DNA from: an uncultured Formosa sp.
GTDB taxonomy: Bacteria > Bacteroidota > Bacteroidia > Flavobacteriales > Flavobacteriaceae
DNA: 64,000 nucleotides
Direction: 5' to 3'
Assembly: GCF_947500765.1 (NCBI RefSeq)
Contig: NZ_CANMTH010000007.1
Span: 146,367 to 210,366, forward strand
Shown here: piece by piece, positions 15,695 through 25,546 of the stretch
Layout: every line of letters starts with the position of its first letter
Numbering within the stretch: position 1 is the first letter of the stretch
Notes under the pieces: generated by a model
Databases searched by the model: none
What the model was told of the DNA's origin: nothing
Seen by the model: the letters and a program-made list of their open reading frames with translations, nothing else
Program-made: the position numbers and the translations under genes

Positions 15695-17458
15695 TTAGTA
15701 TCCTATATTTTGAGAGATACCTTCTGTAACATCAATAGTAGATTGTGGTATTGCATACACCCTTAGGTAAGGTTCTGTGATGGCTTTACCTGTATATGCG
15801 TTATCGTAGGTGTTAAAACGAATCATTTGTTTTCTACGGTACATTTCCCAATACATTTCAAATCCAATTTCGTTGTATAATGTCTCTTCGTTTAAAGATG
15901 CAATTGGCACACCTGGAGCATTGTTAAATAAGGCTTCTCGCGTTCTGCTAGTGCGTAACATGTTAATATCGGCTAGGGCCAGTGCGGTAGATCCTTTGCG
16001 GTAATATGCTTCTGCTCGCATAGCATACATACCTCCTAAACGATATAAAGGTACATTTACGGCACTGTTACCGTTTCCGTTTTCTGGATCGAACTCCCAT
16101 TTAAAATTACGAACACCAGCATTAATCTGATCTTGAGATAAAACAGCTTCTAGAGGGTTAGTAAAATTTAATTCGGGTGTAAAGTCCATAGGAACAGTGG
16201 TGTTTTTTTCCATGTATAACATACTTATGGCAATTCTTCCGTCTGGAGTCATGTTAAACCCTCCGTTACCATCTAGTGTTGGTCCGTATTGTTGTCCTGC
16301 TTGAAGTCCTCTGTTAAAGTGTACTAAATATTTACCAGTGTCTGGTCTTGTATCTTCGGCAGGTACGCTTCCTGTTGTTCCGTTGTTCATAAACCAAGTA
16401 CCATCTGTATATTGGTAGTATCTATGAAAACGTGGATCGTCGTGATTGCCATTCCAAGTGTAATAAAATTCAGGTTCTACACAAGATCCATTTGTACCTC
16501 TGTTATCTGGTGTTTGTTTTTGTGCTCGAGCTGTAGACATGTATGCAAAGTCGTTATCGCTTCTTCTTATGTTATCGTTTTCTTGTATTACAGCAAAAAT
16601 AATCTCTGAACCCTTTGTGTTATCGATAGAAAAATTATCGAAATAATTACTTTCTAAACTAAAACCGCCGTCTATTAATAGCGAAGTATAGTAAATAACC
16701 TTATCCATATCCGATCCGTTATTATCAATAGCCTCTTCTGTGAAGTTAAAATTAGAACTCGCATTATATCTATCTTTAAGCACCGCTCTATTTAAGTACA
16801 TATCGGCTAATAAGGCATACGCTGCTTGTTTGGTAAAACGCCCATTATGGGTTTGTTGTTCTCCTAGATTTACAAGATTAGGAATAATAGCTTCAACTTC
16901 TGTAATTAAATTATCGATTTCAGAATCAGCTTGAAGAAAGACTAAGGTATTATCTTCAGAAAATAAATCTCTATAAGGTGCCTGATTAAAAAGGTCTAGA
17001 GTGTTGTATACGTACAATGCTAATAACCCTCTAGATTCTGCCATGAATAAATCGTAGTTGTCATAATCTGGATTTTCTTGTAAAGATTCTATAGCCGTTA
17101 ATGTTTTAGTAATACCACTTGTAAGGTTATCCCAAGTTGTAGAAACTGCAGCATTGTTGGTACCCCAAGTAAACTCTGTTAAGGCTCTCCATTTTCCACC
17201 ATCGCCCCAATCACTTCCACGTGTAGGTAACATACATTCGTCTGTAGGGTATTCTTGTAGTCCAAATACGCTTCCGTGATCTGTAAATGTGCCTTCTGCT
17301 AACTGTGCATAAGCAGCGGCTACAGCGCTTTCTGGATTAGATGTTTGTCCGCCAATAACTTCATCTATGACGTCTTCTTTTAAATCTGTACAACTAAAAG
17401 TTGAAGCACTAAGGATACAGACTAAAGCTGTTTTTGATATTATATTTAACATTTTCAT
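15695..17458 (-). CDS. SusD/RagB family outer-membrane lipoprotein
   Basis: Surface glycan/nutrient-binding partner of the adjacent SusC-like transporter. It has a lipoprotein signal with C23 (ASTFSC) followed by the typical TDLKEDV. The N-terminal helices (AVAAAYAQLAEGTF), the YALLADMYLNRAV TPR block and the C-terminal LYRLGGMYAMRAEAYYRKG with MLRTSRTREAL are family hallmarks; it ends in an EMYWEMYRRKQMIRF block. 587 residues. It lies 3 bp after the SusC-like gene, one operon. Cargo is not evident, and no glycoside hydrolase is adjacent. Confidence 0.95.
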   Translation of the reverse strand: MKMLNIISKTALVCILSASTFSCTDLKEDVIDEVIGGQTSNPESAVAAAYAQLAEGTFTDHGSVFGLQEYPTDECMLPTRGSDWGDGGKWRALTEFTWGTNNAAVSTTWDNLTSGITKTLTAIESLQENPDYDNYDLFMAESRGLLALYVYNTLDLFNQAPYRDLFSEDNTLVFLQADSEIDNLITEVEAIIPNLVNLGEQQTHNGRFTKQAAYALLADMYLNRAVLKDRYNASSNFNFTEEAIDNNGSDMDKVIYYTSLLIDGGFSLESNYFDNFSIDNTKGSEIIFAVIQENDNIRRSDNDFAYMSTARAQKQTPDNRGTNGSCVEPEFYYTWNGNHDDPRFHRYYQYTDGTWFMNNGTTGSVPAEDTRPDTGKYLVHFNRGLQAGQQYGPTLDGNGGFNMTPDGRIAISMLYMEKNTTVPMDFTPELNFTNPLEAVLSQDQINAGVRNFKWEFDPENGNGNSAVNVPLYRLGGMYAMRAEAYYRKGSTALALADINMLRTSRTREALFNNAPGVPIASLNEETLYNEIGFEMYWEMYRRKQMIRFNTYDNAYTGKAITEPYLRVYAIPQSTIDVTEGISQNIGY

Positions 17459-17461
17459 AAA

Positions 17462-20400
17462 TTATAATTTTAAGGTTGCACCTAACATGTAAGTCTTAGA
17501 CGACGGATAGGTTGTGTAATCTATACCTATAGATTGATTTCCATTTGTAGCACGTGGACTGTTTACTAAAGGATCGTAACCAGAGTAGTTTGTAATTGTA
17601 AATAAATTTTGTCCGCTTACGTAAAAATTAAGTCCTTTTAACCATTGTAAGTTCAGTTTAGTAGTGTCTAAAGAATACCCAATACGTGCATTATTTAATC
17701 TGAAAAAGTTGGATTTTTCTAGATATAATGTAGATAGTTGAGGGGTGTTTGCATAACTAGCACCTTCTTCATAGAACTCGGTTAATACATTTCTGTCTGA
17801 GACAATGTTATTAATGTTTAATGCTAAATTGGTGTTGTTAACTAATAATCCTCCAGTTTGCCCGATAAAAGCTAGGCTTAAATCCCAACGTTTATAAGAC
17901 AGATTCGTGTTAATACCATAGGTGAAGTTTGGTAGTGCGCCTTCAAATATTTGACGATCGTCACTATTAATTACATCATCATTATTTGTGTCTTCAAAAA
18001 TATCGGTACCATCGTCATCAAATCCTAAATGTTTTAGCATAAAAAAGGAACCAGCTTCGTAACCGCTTTTATAAATGTTTGCAGCTACACCAGATAATCC
18101 AGGACCTGCGACACTTCCAGAATATAATTCTGAAACAGGTAAATCTTGAACTTCATTATCTAATGTCGCTCCGTTTACATCTAAAGACCATGAGAAGTGA
18201 TCTGTACTTATTAATTGTGAGCCTAAACTAAATTCGAATCCTTTATTAACTATTTTACCATCTATGTTTTTCCATACAGTTGTTGTAGGACTTAAAGGTT
18301 CTGCAGGAATGTTTAATATGGCATCTGTAGTGGTTTTATTATAATAATCTAAAGAACCATACAGTCTGTTATTCCATAAGCTAAAATCGGCACCCACGTT
18401 TAGTTGTGTTACCACTTCCCATTTTAAATCTGGATTAGCAGTTCTGTTTACTACAATACCATTAATTAAATTGTAATCGTCGTACAAATAATAACCACCA
18501 GAAGCAGATTGTGAGTAACTTGCCTGAGTAATTTTATTACTAACTTCTTGGTTTCCTGTTTGGCCCCAACTAAGTCTTAATTTTAAAGCACTAATGTTGT
18601 CTAGTTCTTTTAAAAATTGTTCTTGATCTAAGTTCCATCCTAAAGCAAATGAAGGAAAATATCCATATTTGTTATTTTCTCCAAAACGCGTAGAACCGTC
18701 AGATCTTAAAGATGCTGTCACTAAATACTTATCACTGTAATTATAGTTTAATCGACCAAAGTAAGACTGTAACTCGTTTTCTTGTGCATAACCACTAACA
18801 CCATTTTGTATACCAGAATAACCAGGATCATATTCTGGAGCTACACCGGTATCTTTATCGTCTATTCCAGTTAGAGAAAAGGTTGTGCCTGAGAAATTAA
18901 ATTTTTGATAAGAGAATCCTCCTAAAACTTCAAAATTATTTTTATTTACGTTGAAGTTGTATGTTAAGTAATGCTCCATTAAGGTGTTTTGAGAATCTAA
19001 ATTATTCTGTACATATGCACCTTCTGGAGTTCTGTCTGTAACGTTTGGATAAATAGTAGAATTTCTTTCAGAAACCGAGCGATCTACACCATAATTAAAT
19101 TTGTAATCTAATCCGTCTATAATTCTAAAAGAAGCTTCTACATTTCCTAAAACTCTTAATGTACTTGTATGATCATCGTATATGTCTAATAAATACATTG
19201 GATTGTAATTCTGATTTAAATTAAAGTTGGTGTATTCTCCATCTTCATTAAATACAGGCTGTGTAGGATTGGCCATTAAAGCATGAATAATTAATTGTCC
19301 GTCTGATCCTGCATCTGCACCATTAGGAATTCCTGTTTCATCAATCTGACTTGCTGTTAAGTTTACTTTTACCTTTAAACGTTTGTTGTCAAAGAAAGAT
19401 TCTTCAGCATTTAATCGGGCTGTAGCTCTTTTAAAGGTGCTGTTTTCAACAATACCATCTTGATCCATTAACGATAGTGAGGTGTAGTAATTACCACTTT
19501 CTGTTTTTTTAGAGAAAGAGAAGTTGTTGCTTTGAGTTACGCCATTACGAAATAATTCATCTTGCCAATCGGTAGCACCTCCATGATCGTATGCATTATC
19601 GGTAATCGCGTTGCGGTATTCGTTTGCCGTTAAGACATCTATTTTTTTAATTACAGACGATACGCTTAAATAGGAATCTACCGTAATTGAAGCTTCCCCT
19701 GTTTTTCCTTGTTTAGTTGTTATTATAACCACTCCATTAGATCCTCTTGCACCATAAATAGCCGCCGCCGATGCATCTTTTAGTACCGTTATAGAGGCAA
19801 TGTCGCTAGTATTTAGAAAGTTTAATGGGTTTTTTGCGCTGGAATTTCCTAATCCAAAGTCAGGACTTTCAGAACTCACACTCGAATTACTTAACGGTAC
19901 ACCATCTACCACAAATAGGGGAGTGCTACCGCTTCTAATAGATCCTACACCACGAATAGATACATCTACACCTGCTCCAGGCTCGCCGCTAGATTGTATA
20001 ACACGTACACCTGAAACTTTACCTTGAATTAAGTTGTCTGGAGAAATATTAATACCTTCTTTAAAATCGTTTGAAGAAAGTTGAGTTACAGCGCCTGTTA
20101 AATCGGATTTTTTTTGTTGCCCATAACCAACTATTAAAACTTCATTTAAAACAGCACTTGATGGATATAAGGTGATGTTTAAAAAATTAGAATCTATAAT
20201 GACCGCTTTCGTTTCATATCCGATAAAAGATATTTGAAGTGTTTGTCCGATTTCTGCTTCAATAGAAAATTCACCATCAAAGTTAGCAGAAACACCTGTT
20301 GTTGTGTCTTTCAATAAAATTGAAGCTCCAAGTAGTGGTAATCCTGTTTCGTCTACAATTTTACCTTGAATTGTTTTTTGAAGATTACTATTTGAGTGCG

Positions 20401-20509
20401 ATATTTTGGTAGATATATCATTACTAGAGTATCCTGTTTGACATACGAGTAATGATACTATTAAAAAAGTTAGATTTTTTAATATTAAAAAATTAAATTT
20501 AGTGTACAT
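17462..20509 (-). CDS. SusC/RagA family TonB-linked outer-membrane transporter
   Basis: TonB-dependent transporter that forms the lidded SusCD complex with the next gene. Signal peptide about 1-29, carboxypeptidase-regulatory-like domain 46-116 (GKIVDETGLPLLGASILLKD), the LIVGYGQQKKSDLTGAV junction at 125-141, and a plug with SGEPGAGVDVSIRGVGSIRS and PLFVVDGVPL. The 22-strand barrel closes with YPSSKTYMLGATLKL. 1015 residues, full length. The 5' leader carries a hairpin that forms a terminator on the opposite strand (20549-20579), which suggests control by antisense RNA. Confidence 0.96.
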   Translation of the reverse strand: MYTKFNFLILKNLTFLIVSLLVCQTGYSSNDISTKISHSNSNLQKTIQGKIVDETGLPLLGASILLKDTTTGVSANFDGEFSIEAEIGQTLQISFIGYETKAVIIDSNFLNITLYPSSAVLNEVLIVGYGQQKKSDLTGAVTQLSSNDFKEGINISPDNLIQGKVSGVRVIQSSGEPGAGVDVSIRGVGSIRSGSTPLFVVDGVPLSNSSVSSESPDFGLGNSSAKNPLNFLNTSDIASITVLKDASAAAIYGARGSNGVVIITTKQGKTGEASITVDSYLSVSSVIKKIDVLTANEYRNAITDNAYDHGGATDWQDELFRNGVTQSNNFSFSKKTESGNYYTSLSLMDQDGIVENSTFKRATARLNAEESFFDNKRLKVKVNLTASQIDETGIPNGADAGSDGQLIIHALMANPTQPVFNEDGEYTNFNLNQNYNPMYLLDIYDDHTSTLRVLGNVEASFRIIDGLDYKFNYGVDRSVSERNSTIYPNVTDRTPEGAYVQNNLDSQNTLMEHYLTYNFNVNKNNFEVLGGFSYQKFNFSGTTFSLTGIDDKDTGVAPEYDPGYSGIQNGVSGYAQENELQSYFGRLNYNYSDKYLVTASLRSDGSTRFGENNKYGYFPSFALGWNLDQEQFLKELDNISALKLRLSWGQTGNQEVSNKITQASYSQSASGGYYLYDDYNLINGIVVNRTANPDLKWEVVTQLNVGADFSLWNNRLYGSLDYYNKTTTDAILNIPAEPLSPTTTVWKNIDGKIVNKGFEFSLGSQLISTDHFSWSLDVNGATLDNEVQDLPVSELYSGSVAGPGLSGVAANIYKSGYEAGSFFMLKHLGFDDDGTDIFEDTNNDDVINSDDRQIFEGALPNFTYGINTNLSYKRWDLSLAFIGQTGGLLVNNTNLALNINNIVSDRNVLTEFYEEGASYANTPQLSTLYLEKSNFFRLNNARIGYSLDTTKLNLQWLKGLNFYVSGQNLFTITNYSGYDPLVNSPRATNGNQSIGIDYTTYPSSKTYMLGATLKL

Positions 20510-20904
20510 GTTTAAGTAATTGTTTTTTCAATGCTTAATTTATTTAGGCCGTAGTTGTTCGTAGCAACTGCGGTTTTTTGTGTGTATTAATCTTTTTTTT
20601 TTTTAATTCTTTTTATATCATTGGCTGTAGAATTTGAAGAGTTAATTAGCGCGTTTTAACATAATTTTATAAGAGGCAAATAAATAGAATTTTAATGTCA
20701 TGAATTTTAGCTAATAGTTATGCCTAAGTTAAATTAACAGCATGTTGTATAAGCAGGTGTTTTGGGTTTAAGGTGTTGTTTATGAGTTGTTTGTTTGTGT
20801 TTTTTGGAGTTTTGTCTTCAACAAAAAATTATATTTTGTTTTTAATTAGCTAACACTTATTTAATTTTTGAAGTCTACATTTATAAGCTAAAAATTTGTT
20901 TATA
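20510..20904. other. Divergent regulatory gap between susC-like and PI-PLC-like genes
   Basis: About 395 bp. It holds the plus-strand terminator at 20549-20579, a long T-tract near 20591-20603 and otherwise AT-rich sequence. Promoters for both flanking genes must lie here, but no exact TTTG-N19-TAnnTTTG was found by eye. Confidence 0.5.
20549..20579 (+). terminator. Plus-strand terminator antisense to the susC leader
   Basis: Stem CCGTAGTTG / CAACTGCGG (one G-U) with loop TTCGTAG, followed by six T residues at 20574-20579. No plus-strand gene precedes it, because it lies 40 bp before the minus-strand susC ATG. A plus-strand RNA ending here would have to start inside susC and be antisense to its 5' end. 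Confidence 0.7.
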
Positions 20905-21966
20905 ATGAAAGATTATATAGTAATAGGTTTACTTTGTTTTTTGTGTTGTAATGTAAATGCACAATTCGATGATTTAAGAATTAATCAACTTCAGGTTATA
21001 GGGTCTCATAACAGTTATAAAAAAGAAATTGAACCTAATCTTTACAACTTTTTAGAAGAAAGAGACTCAACACATAGTATGCAGTCTTTACAGTATGCAC
21101 ATATTTCTATACTAAAACAATTAGATATGGGATTAAGAAATCTTGAAATAGATGTTTTTGCAGATTCTAAAGGCGGAAGATATGCACATCCAAAAGGGTT
21201 AGATGTAGTGAAAGCAAATGAAACATATGATCCTGATAAAGAAATGCTTCAACCAGGATTTAAGGTTTTTCATATGTTAGATATAGATTTTAGAACTCAT
21301 TATTACACTTTAGAAGCGTGTTTAAAAGATTTAAAATTGTGGTCGGATGCACACCCGAATCATGAACCTATATTTATAACTCTAGAAGCTAAAGATGGAG
21401 TTGAAAACATATTTGGAACAAAAGCAGAAGACTTTACAAGTGAACTTTTTAATCTGTTAGATGTTTCTCTAATAAATGGATTAGGAAAACATAAAATAAT
21501 AAAACCAGACGATGTTAGAGGTCCTTTTTCTACATTAGAAGCAGCAGTGTTAAAAAATAATTGGCCTAAATTAAAAGCATCTAGAGGTAAGTTTTTATTT
21601 ATTTTAGATGATTCAGGACGTAAACGTGATTTATATATAAAAGATCATGCGTCTCTTAAAGGCCGTGCAATGTTTGTAAATGCAAATCCAGGAACGGCAG
21701 AAGCAGCAACTTTGTTTAGAAATAATCCTGAAGATAATTCAATTCAAGTTTTAGTATCTAAAGGCTATATTGTTAGAACGCGTGCAGATGCTGGCACAAA
21801 AGAAGCGAGATTAAATGAGTATTCTCATTTTGAAAAAGCAAAACATTCAGGAGCACAAATTATTACTACAGATTATTATTTGCCAAGTAAACTATTTAAA
21901 AGTGAGTATCATATTTTTTTTAAAAATAATACGTATGTAAGAGCAAATCCGGTAACTGGAAATTAA
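20905..21966 (+). CDS. Phosphatidylinositol-specific phospholipase C1-like protein
   Basis: Secreted enzyme of the Ca2+-dependent PI-PLC-C1 family of TIM-barrel phosphodiesterases, which also resemble glycerophosphodiester phosphodiesterases. Signal peptide MKDYIVIGLLCFLCCNVNAQ. The first catalytic His is in VIGSHNSYKK, metal-binding acids in GLRNLEIDVFAD, and the second His in KVFHMLDIDF; TRADAGTKEAR and ITTDYYLPS near the C-terminus are typical. The ATG at 20905 is used instead of a TTG at 20896. Divergent from the SusCD pair, convergent with the AraC gene. The substrate (phosphoinositide or another phosphodiester) is inferred. Confidence 0.85.
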   Translation: MKDYIVIGLLCFLCCNVNAQFDDLRINQLQVIGSHNSYKKEIEPNLYNFLEERDSTHSMQSLQYAHISILKQLDMGLRNLEIDVFADSKGGRYAHPKGLDVVKANETYDPDKEMLQPGFKVFHMLDIDFRTHYYTLEACLKDLKLWSDAHPNHEPIFITLEAKDGVENIFGTKAEDFTSELFNLLDVSLINGLGKHKIIKPDDVRGPFSTLEAAVLKNNWPKLKASRGKFLFILDDSGRKRDLYIKDHASLKGRAMFVNANPGTAEAATLFRNNPEDNSIQVLVSKGYIVRTRADAGTKEARLNEYSHFEKAKHSGAQIITTDYYLPSKLFKSEYHIFFKNNTYVRANPVTGN

Positions 21967-21984
21967 ACTATTATTCAGAGTATT

Positions 21985-22974
21985 TTAAGTTACATTTTTT
22001 AATTTACTAGGAAGGTAGTTGTGGGTTTTTTTAAATGCAGCTGTAAAATGTTGTGGGTTTTTATAACCAATAGCATAAGAGGCTTCTGTAATATTATATC
22101 CTTTTTCTGTAATTAATTTTTTAGCTTTTTCCATGCGCAGTTCAGTTATATAGGTAAAAATAGGCTTGCCAAAAATTAATTTAAAATTTTGCTTGAGCTT
22201 AAATTGATTGATTCCTGTTATATGAGACAACTCTAAAATACTCGGAGGGTTTTTAATATTTTTCTGAATGATAGACTCTGCGTGTATAATTTTTAAATAA
22301 TCGTCTTTATTTACATGTTGTTCTTGATGTTTCTTTTTGTGTGTTAGACAATCAAAAAATATAGATAAAATTTCAGTGATTTTAGATTCTAAATATGCTT
22401 TTTTTATACATTCTTTATACTTACAATTTACAATCTCTTCAATAATAAGATGCAATTGTGAGGTTATTGGTTTGCTCTGTTTCCACATTAAAAAGGGCAT
22501 GTCTTTCTCAAGTGCTTCTCCAAATTCAGCATTAATATTCTTAAAAGTCTGTCCAAATACACGCTCTAAATAGTCTTTTGTAAATAAAATTTCTAATGTT
22601 TTTCTTTTGGTACAATCATATTCTAATCGTCCGTTTACTTCTGGTAAGAAAAAGAAATTATAATGTCCATGCGGAATGTACACAGCAACACTTTTGTCGT
22701 TTCTAGGAGTGTATCTGCTACTACCTTCAATTTCAAAATGAATTTTTAAAAATGGAAAATCATGTTCAACATCTACTATAAAAGGAGGTGTAATTAAGCC
22801 ATTTCTTACATTTATTTTTATACCATCTAAAACCATTTCTTTGGTTTCACCTATTACTAAAGCACTACTACTTATAAGTGTTTCTTCGTTTAATTGAGAT
22901 GTTTTAAAGCCTTTAGGAAACGTTCTCGTAATGGTTTTTTGAGCAAAGGAATCACTTTTTAATACAGATTTCAT
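21985..22974 (-). CDS. AraC family transcriptional regulator (PchR-like)
   Basis: The N-terminal 200 residues form a ligand-sensing cupin-like domain (FLKIHFEIEGSSRY, VYIPHGHYNFFFLP), as in PchR-type iron regulators. The C-terminal double HTH has PPSILELSHITGINQFKLKQ then FTYITELRMEKAKKLI and the second HTH ITEASYAIGYKNPQHFTAAF ending KKTHNYLPSKLK. 329 residues. Divergent from the siderophore receptor with a 116-bp intergenic region, so it is the likely activator of that operon, responding to siderophore. Confidence 0.9.
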   Translation of the reverse strand: MKSVLKSDSFAQKTITRTFPKGFKTSQLNEETLISSSALVIGETKEMVLDGIKINVRNGLITPPFIVDVEHDFPFLKIHFEIEGSSRYTPRNDKSVAVYIPHGHYNFFFLPEVNGRLEYDCTKRKTLEILFTKDYLERVFGQTFKNINAEFGEALEKDMPFLMWKQSKPITSQLHLIIEEIVNCKYKECIKKAYLESKITEILSIFFDCLTHKKKHQEQHVNKDDYLKIIHAESIIQKNIKNPPSILELSHITGINQFKLKQNFKLIFGKPIFTYITELRMEKAKKLITEKGYNITEASYAIGYKNPQHFTAAFKKTHNYLPSKLKNVT

Positions 22975-23035
22975 AAAATACTTTTTACGGCTTTATTAAT
23001 GCGTTTTGCGTTATAAAAATTGAGATGTATTAAAA

Positions 23036-23043
23036 TACATTTG
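23036..23043 (+). promoter_or_regulatory. -7 box of the siderophore receptor operon
   Basis: TACATTTG matches TAnnTTTG, 47 bp before the receptor ATG. No TTTG is at the 19-21 bp spacing, consistent with a promoter that needs the AraC activator encoded divergently. A short repeat ATGTATT-AA-AATACAT lies at 23025-23040 over the box. Confidence 0.5.
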
Positions 23044-23090
23044 CAATCATTATTTAAAATTAATCTAAATAGTAAAAATAGAAGAATATT

Positions 23091-25466
23091 ATGAACTTAT
23101 CAAAAATTATAAGAGCAATTATAGGATTGTTTTTTATAACACTAACTGGTCTAGGGTATGCACAACAAAATAATGGCATGGTTAAAGGTTACGTATTAAC
23201 ATCAGACGGTAAATTAGCAGAATCCATTAATGTTATTATTAAACCATTAAATATAGGTACAACTACAGATAAAAAAGGGAGTTATAAATTTTCTAAGCTT
23301 CCTTATGGAAGTTATACTGTAGCATTTTCTTTAATTGGAATGGAAACTAAAACTATAAATATTGAAGTAAATGCCTTAGAAACTACTATTCCAAATGTTG
23401 TACTTAATGAAAATGAAGAAGCGCTTGATGAAGTTATTATTGTTGCAGAACGTTTAAATCAGTTCGCACAAAAAGAGTCTGAATACGTAGCCAAAGTACC
23501 TTTAAAAAATATTAATAATCCGCAATCCTATTCTATAGTAACAGGTGCATTATTAAAAGAGCAAATCACAACAGATTTACCATCGGCATTTAAAAGTATT
23601 ACAGGAGGTGGTTATGTAGAATCTAATGATGGTAATGTGAGTGTGTTTTTAAGAGGATTTAGATCTGATGTGCATTTGCGAAATGGCGGAATTGCTTGGG
23701 TAAAAGGTCCAATAGATCCTCAGAATATTGAACGTATAGAACTTATTAAAGGCCCTGGATCTTTATTTTATGGTGCCAATGTAAATAATATTGCTAATTA
23801 TGGAGGTGTTGTAAATAAAGTGACCAAACAAGCTTATAATGGTGAAAAATTAGAGTTGGGGTATATTGCAGGAAGTTGGGAGCAAAACAGAGTAACTTTA
23901 GACTATAATACGGTAGTAGATAAGGATGAAAAGGTGTTTTTTAGATTAAACGGCGCCTATAATTCTGAAAATAGTTTTCAAGATCAGGGTATTAAAAGAG
24001 AATTCATGATCGCGCCGTCGTTAACATTAAATATATCAGACCGCTTAACCACCACATTTAATTTAGAATATAACCAGAGTGAACGAAATTTATTTTTTGC
24101 TAGAGGCTTAAGTTCTTCCCTTATTTCTGATGAAGTAAATAGTTGGGACGATTTAAATTGGGATCACGATACAAGTTATGGCTCAAACGGAATGGCAGGT
24201 TATTTTGCCTCAACAGTGATGCAAGTAATGTTAGATTATAAACTATCAGATACTTGGACGTCTAAAACTACCTTTACCAATGCATCTTTATTTACCGATG
24301 CTAATTACCTTCGTGTGGTTATGTCTGATGAGTATACTGTAGATAGATATTATTTACAATTAGATCCTAGAGAGTCAGGAAATACACATATACAACAAGA
24401 TTTCTTAAATGTTTTAGAGGGAGATAAATTAGATAATAAACTGGTTGTAGGAGTAAGTTATTTGAATAATTTTGATGATACGCAACGTACAGGAGTTTGG
24501 AATGCCGTTGATGCTGTAGATATTAATGACCCTGTAATTGTAGGGATGACTAATGAAGAGTTTGAAGCTAATATTGCCGATCAAACCAAAAACAAAACCA
24601 TATCTAAATTTAAGACTTTAGGATTCTATGCGTTTGATGCGCTAACCTTAAATGATAAAATTACGCTAGCAGCAGGATTACGTTTTGACCGTTATATGGG
24701 AGAAAATACAGTATATAATGGTGCCGATTTAAGTAATGGGTACAATCAAAATGCTTTAAGTACAAAATTAGGTATAGCTTATAATCCGTTTAATGATCAA
24801 GCCTCTGTTTTTGTAAATTATATGGATGGATTAAGTAATAATGCACCATCAGATAATGGAACAGGAGAAATTATTACTTGGGATGCAGAACGTGCAAAAC
24901 AATTTGAAATTGGTACAAAACTTAACTTTTTTAATGGAAAATTAAAAAGTACAATTAGCTATTATAACATTAATATAGATAATGATATTATTACAAATGA
25001 AGATGGCATTAGTGTACAAGAAGGAGAAACATTAAGTAAAGGTTTTGAAATTGATTTCATAGCAAATCCGTTTCCAGGATTTAATGTTGTTGCGGGGTAT
25101 ACCAAAAATAACGCAACCTTAGAAAAGGTAAGTGCTGGTAGTGAAAGTACTGTTGGAAGTAGTTTAACGTATACTCCAGAAACGGTTTGGAATTTTTGGT
25201 TAAGTTACCACATTCTTAAAGGCAAGACAAAAGGATTAGGTTTTGGGTTTGGAGCCAATCATATGAGTGAAATTTATAACAGTTCAGCTAATAATTTCGG
25301 TTCAGAATCTTATAGCATTTTTGATAGTACAGTCTTTTATCAAAAAGATAATTACAGAGTGAGTTTAAAAGCCAATAATATGTTCAATAAAGAGTATTAT
25401 AACGGTTACGGTATACCCCAAAAACCATTTAATTTTAGTGTGGGGTTAACGTATAATGTATTTTAA
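23091..25466 (+). CDS. TonB-dependent ferric-siderophore receptor
   Basis: Outer-membrane receptor of the FhuA/FpvA type. Signal peptide ends GLGYAQ (about 1-25), then a carboxypeptidase-regulatory-like domain (MVKGYVLTSDGKLAESINV) and a plug with TDLPSAFKSITGGGYVESND, VFLRGFRSD and ERIELIKGPGSLFYGA. It closes in a barrel ending NFSVGLTYNVF with the AAGLRFDRYMGE strand typical of siderophore receptors. 791 residues. First gene of an operon with an esterase and a PepSY protein; AraC regulation is likely. Confidence 0.92.
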   Translation: MNLSKIIRAIIGLFFITLTGLGYAQQNNGMVKGYVLTSDGKLAESINVIIKPLNIGTTTDKKGSYKFSKLPYGSYTVAFSLIGMETKTINIEVNALETTIPNVVLNENEEALDEVIIVAERLNQFAQKESEYVAKVPLKNINNPQSYSIVTGALLKEQITTDLPSAFKSITGGGYVESNDGNVSVFLRGFRSDVHLRNGGIAWVKGPIDPQNIERIELIKGPGSLFYGANVNNIANYGGVVNKVTKQAYNGEKLELGYIAGSWEQNRVTLDYNTVVDKDEKVFFRLNGAYNSENSFQDQGIKREFMIAPSLTLNISDRLTTTFNLEYNQSERNLFFARGLSSSLISDEVNSWDDLNWDHDTSYGSNGMAGYFASTVMQVMLDYKLSDTWTSKTTFTNASLFTDANYLRVVMSDEYTVDRYYLQLDPRESGNTHIQQDFLNVLEGDKLDNKLVVGVSYLNNFDDTQRTGVWNAVDAVDINDPVIVGMTNEEFEANIADQTKNKTISKFKTLGFYAFDALTLNDKITLAAGLRFDRYMGENTVYNGADLSNGYNQNALSTKLGIAYNPFNDQASVFVNYMDGLSNNAPSDNGTGEIITWDAERAKQFEIGTKLNFFNGKLKSTISYYNINIDNDIITNEDGISVQEGETLSKGFEIDFIANPFPGFNVVAGYTKNNATLEKVSAGSESTVGSSLTYTPETVWNFWLSYHILKGKTKGLGFGFGANHMSEIYNSSANNFGSESYSIFDSTVFYQKDNYRVSLKANNMFNKEYYNGYGIPQKPFNFSVGLTYNVF

Positions 25467-25489
25467 TTTTACACTTTAGAAAAGAAATA

Positions 25490-25520
25490 AGAGGGCATAC
25501 CAAGACATGCTCTCTTTTTC
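25490..25520 (+). terminator. Intra-operon terminator/attenuator
   Basis: 9-bp stem AGAGGGCAT / ATGCTCTCT (one G-U) followed by TTTTTCTG. It lies between the siderophore receptor and the esterase, whose ATG is about 27 bp downstream. It should reduce transcription of the esterase and PepSY genes relative to the receptor. Confidence 0.7.
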
Positions 25521-25546
25521 TGTTTAATAACTTAACCTTAATAAAA

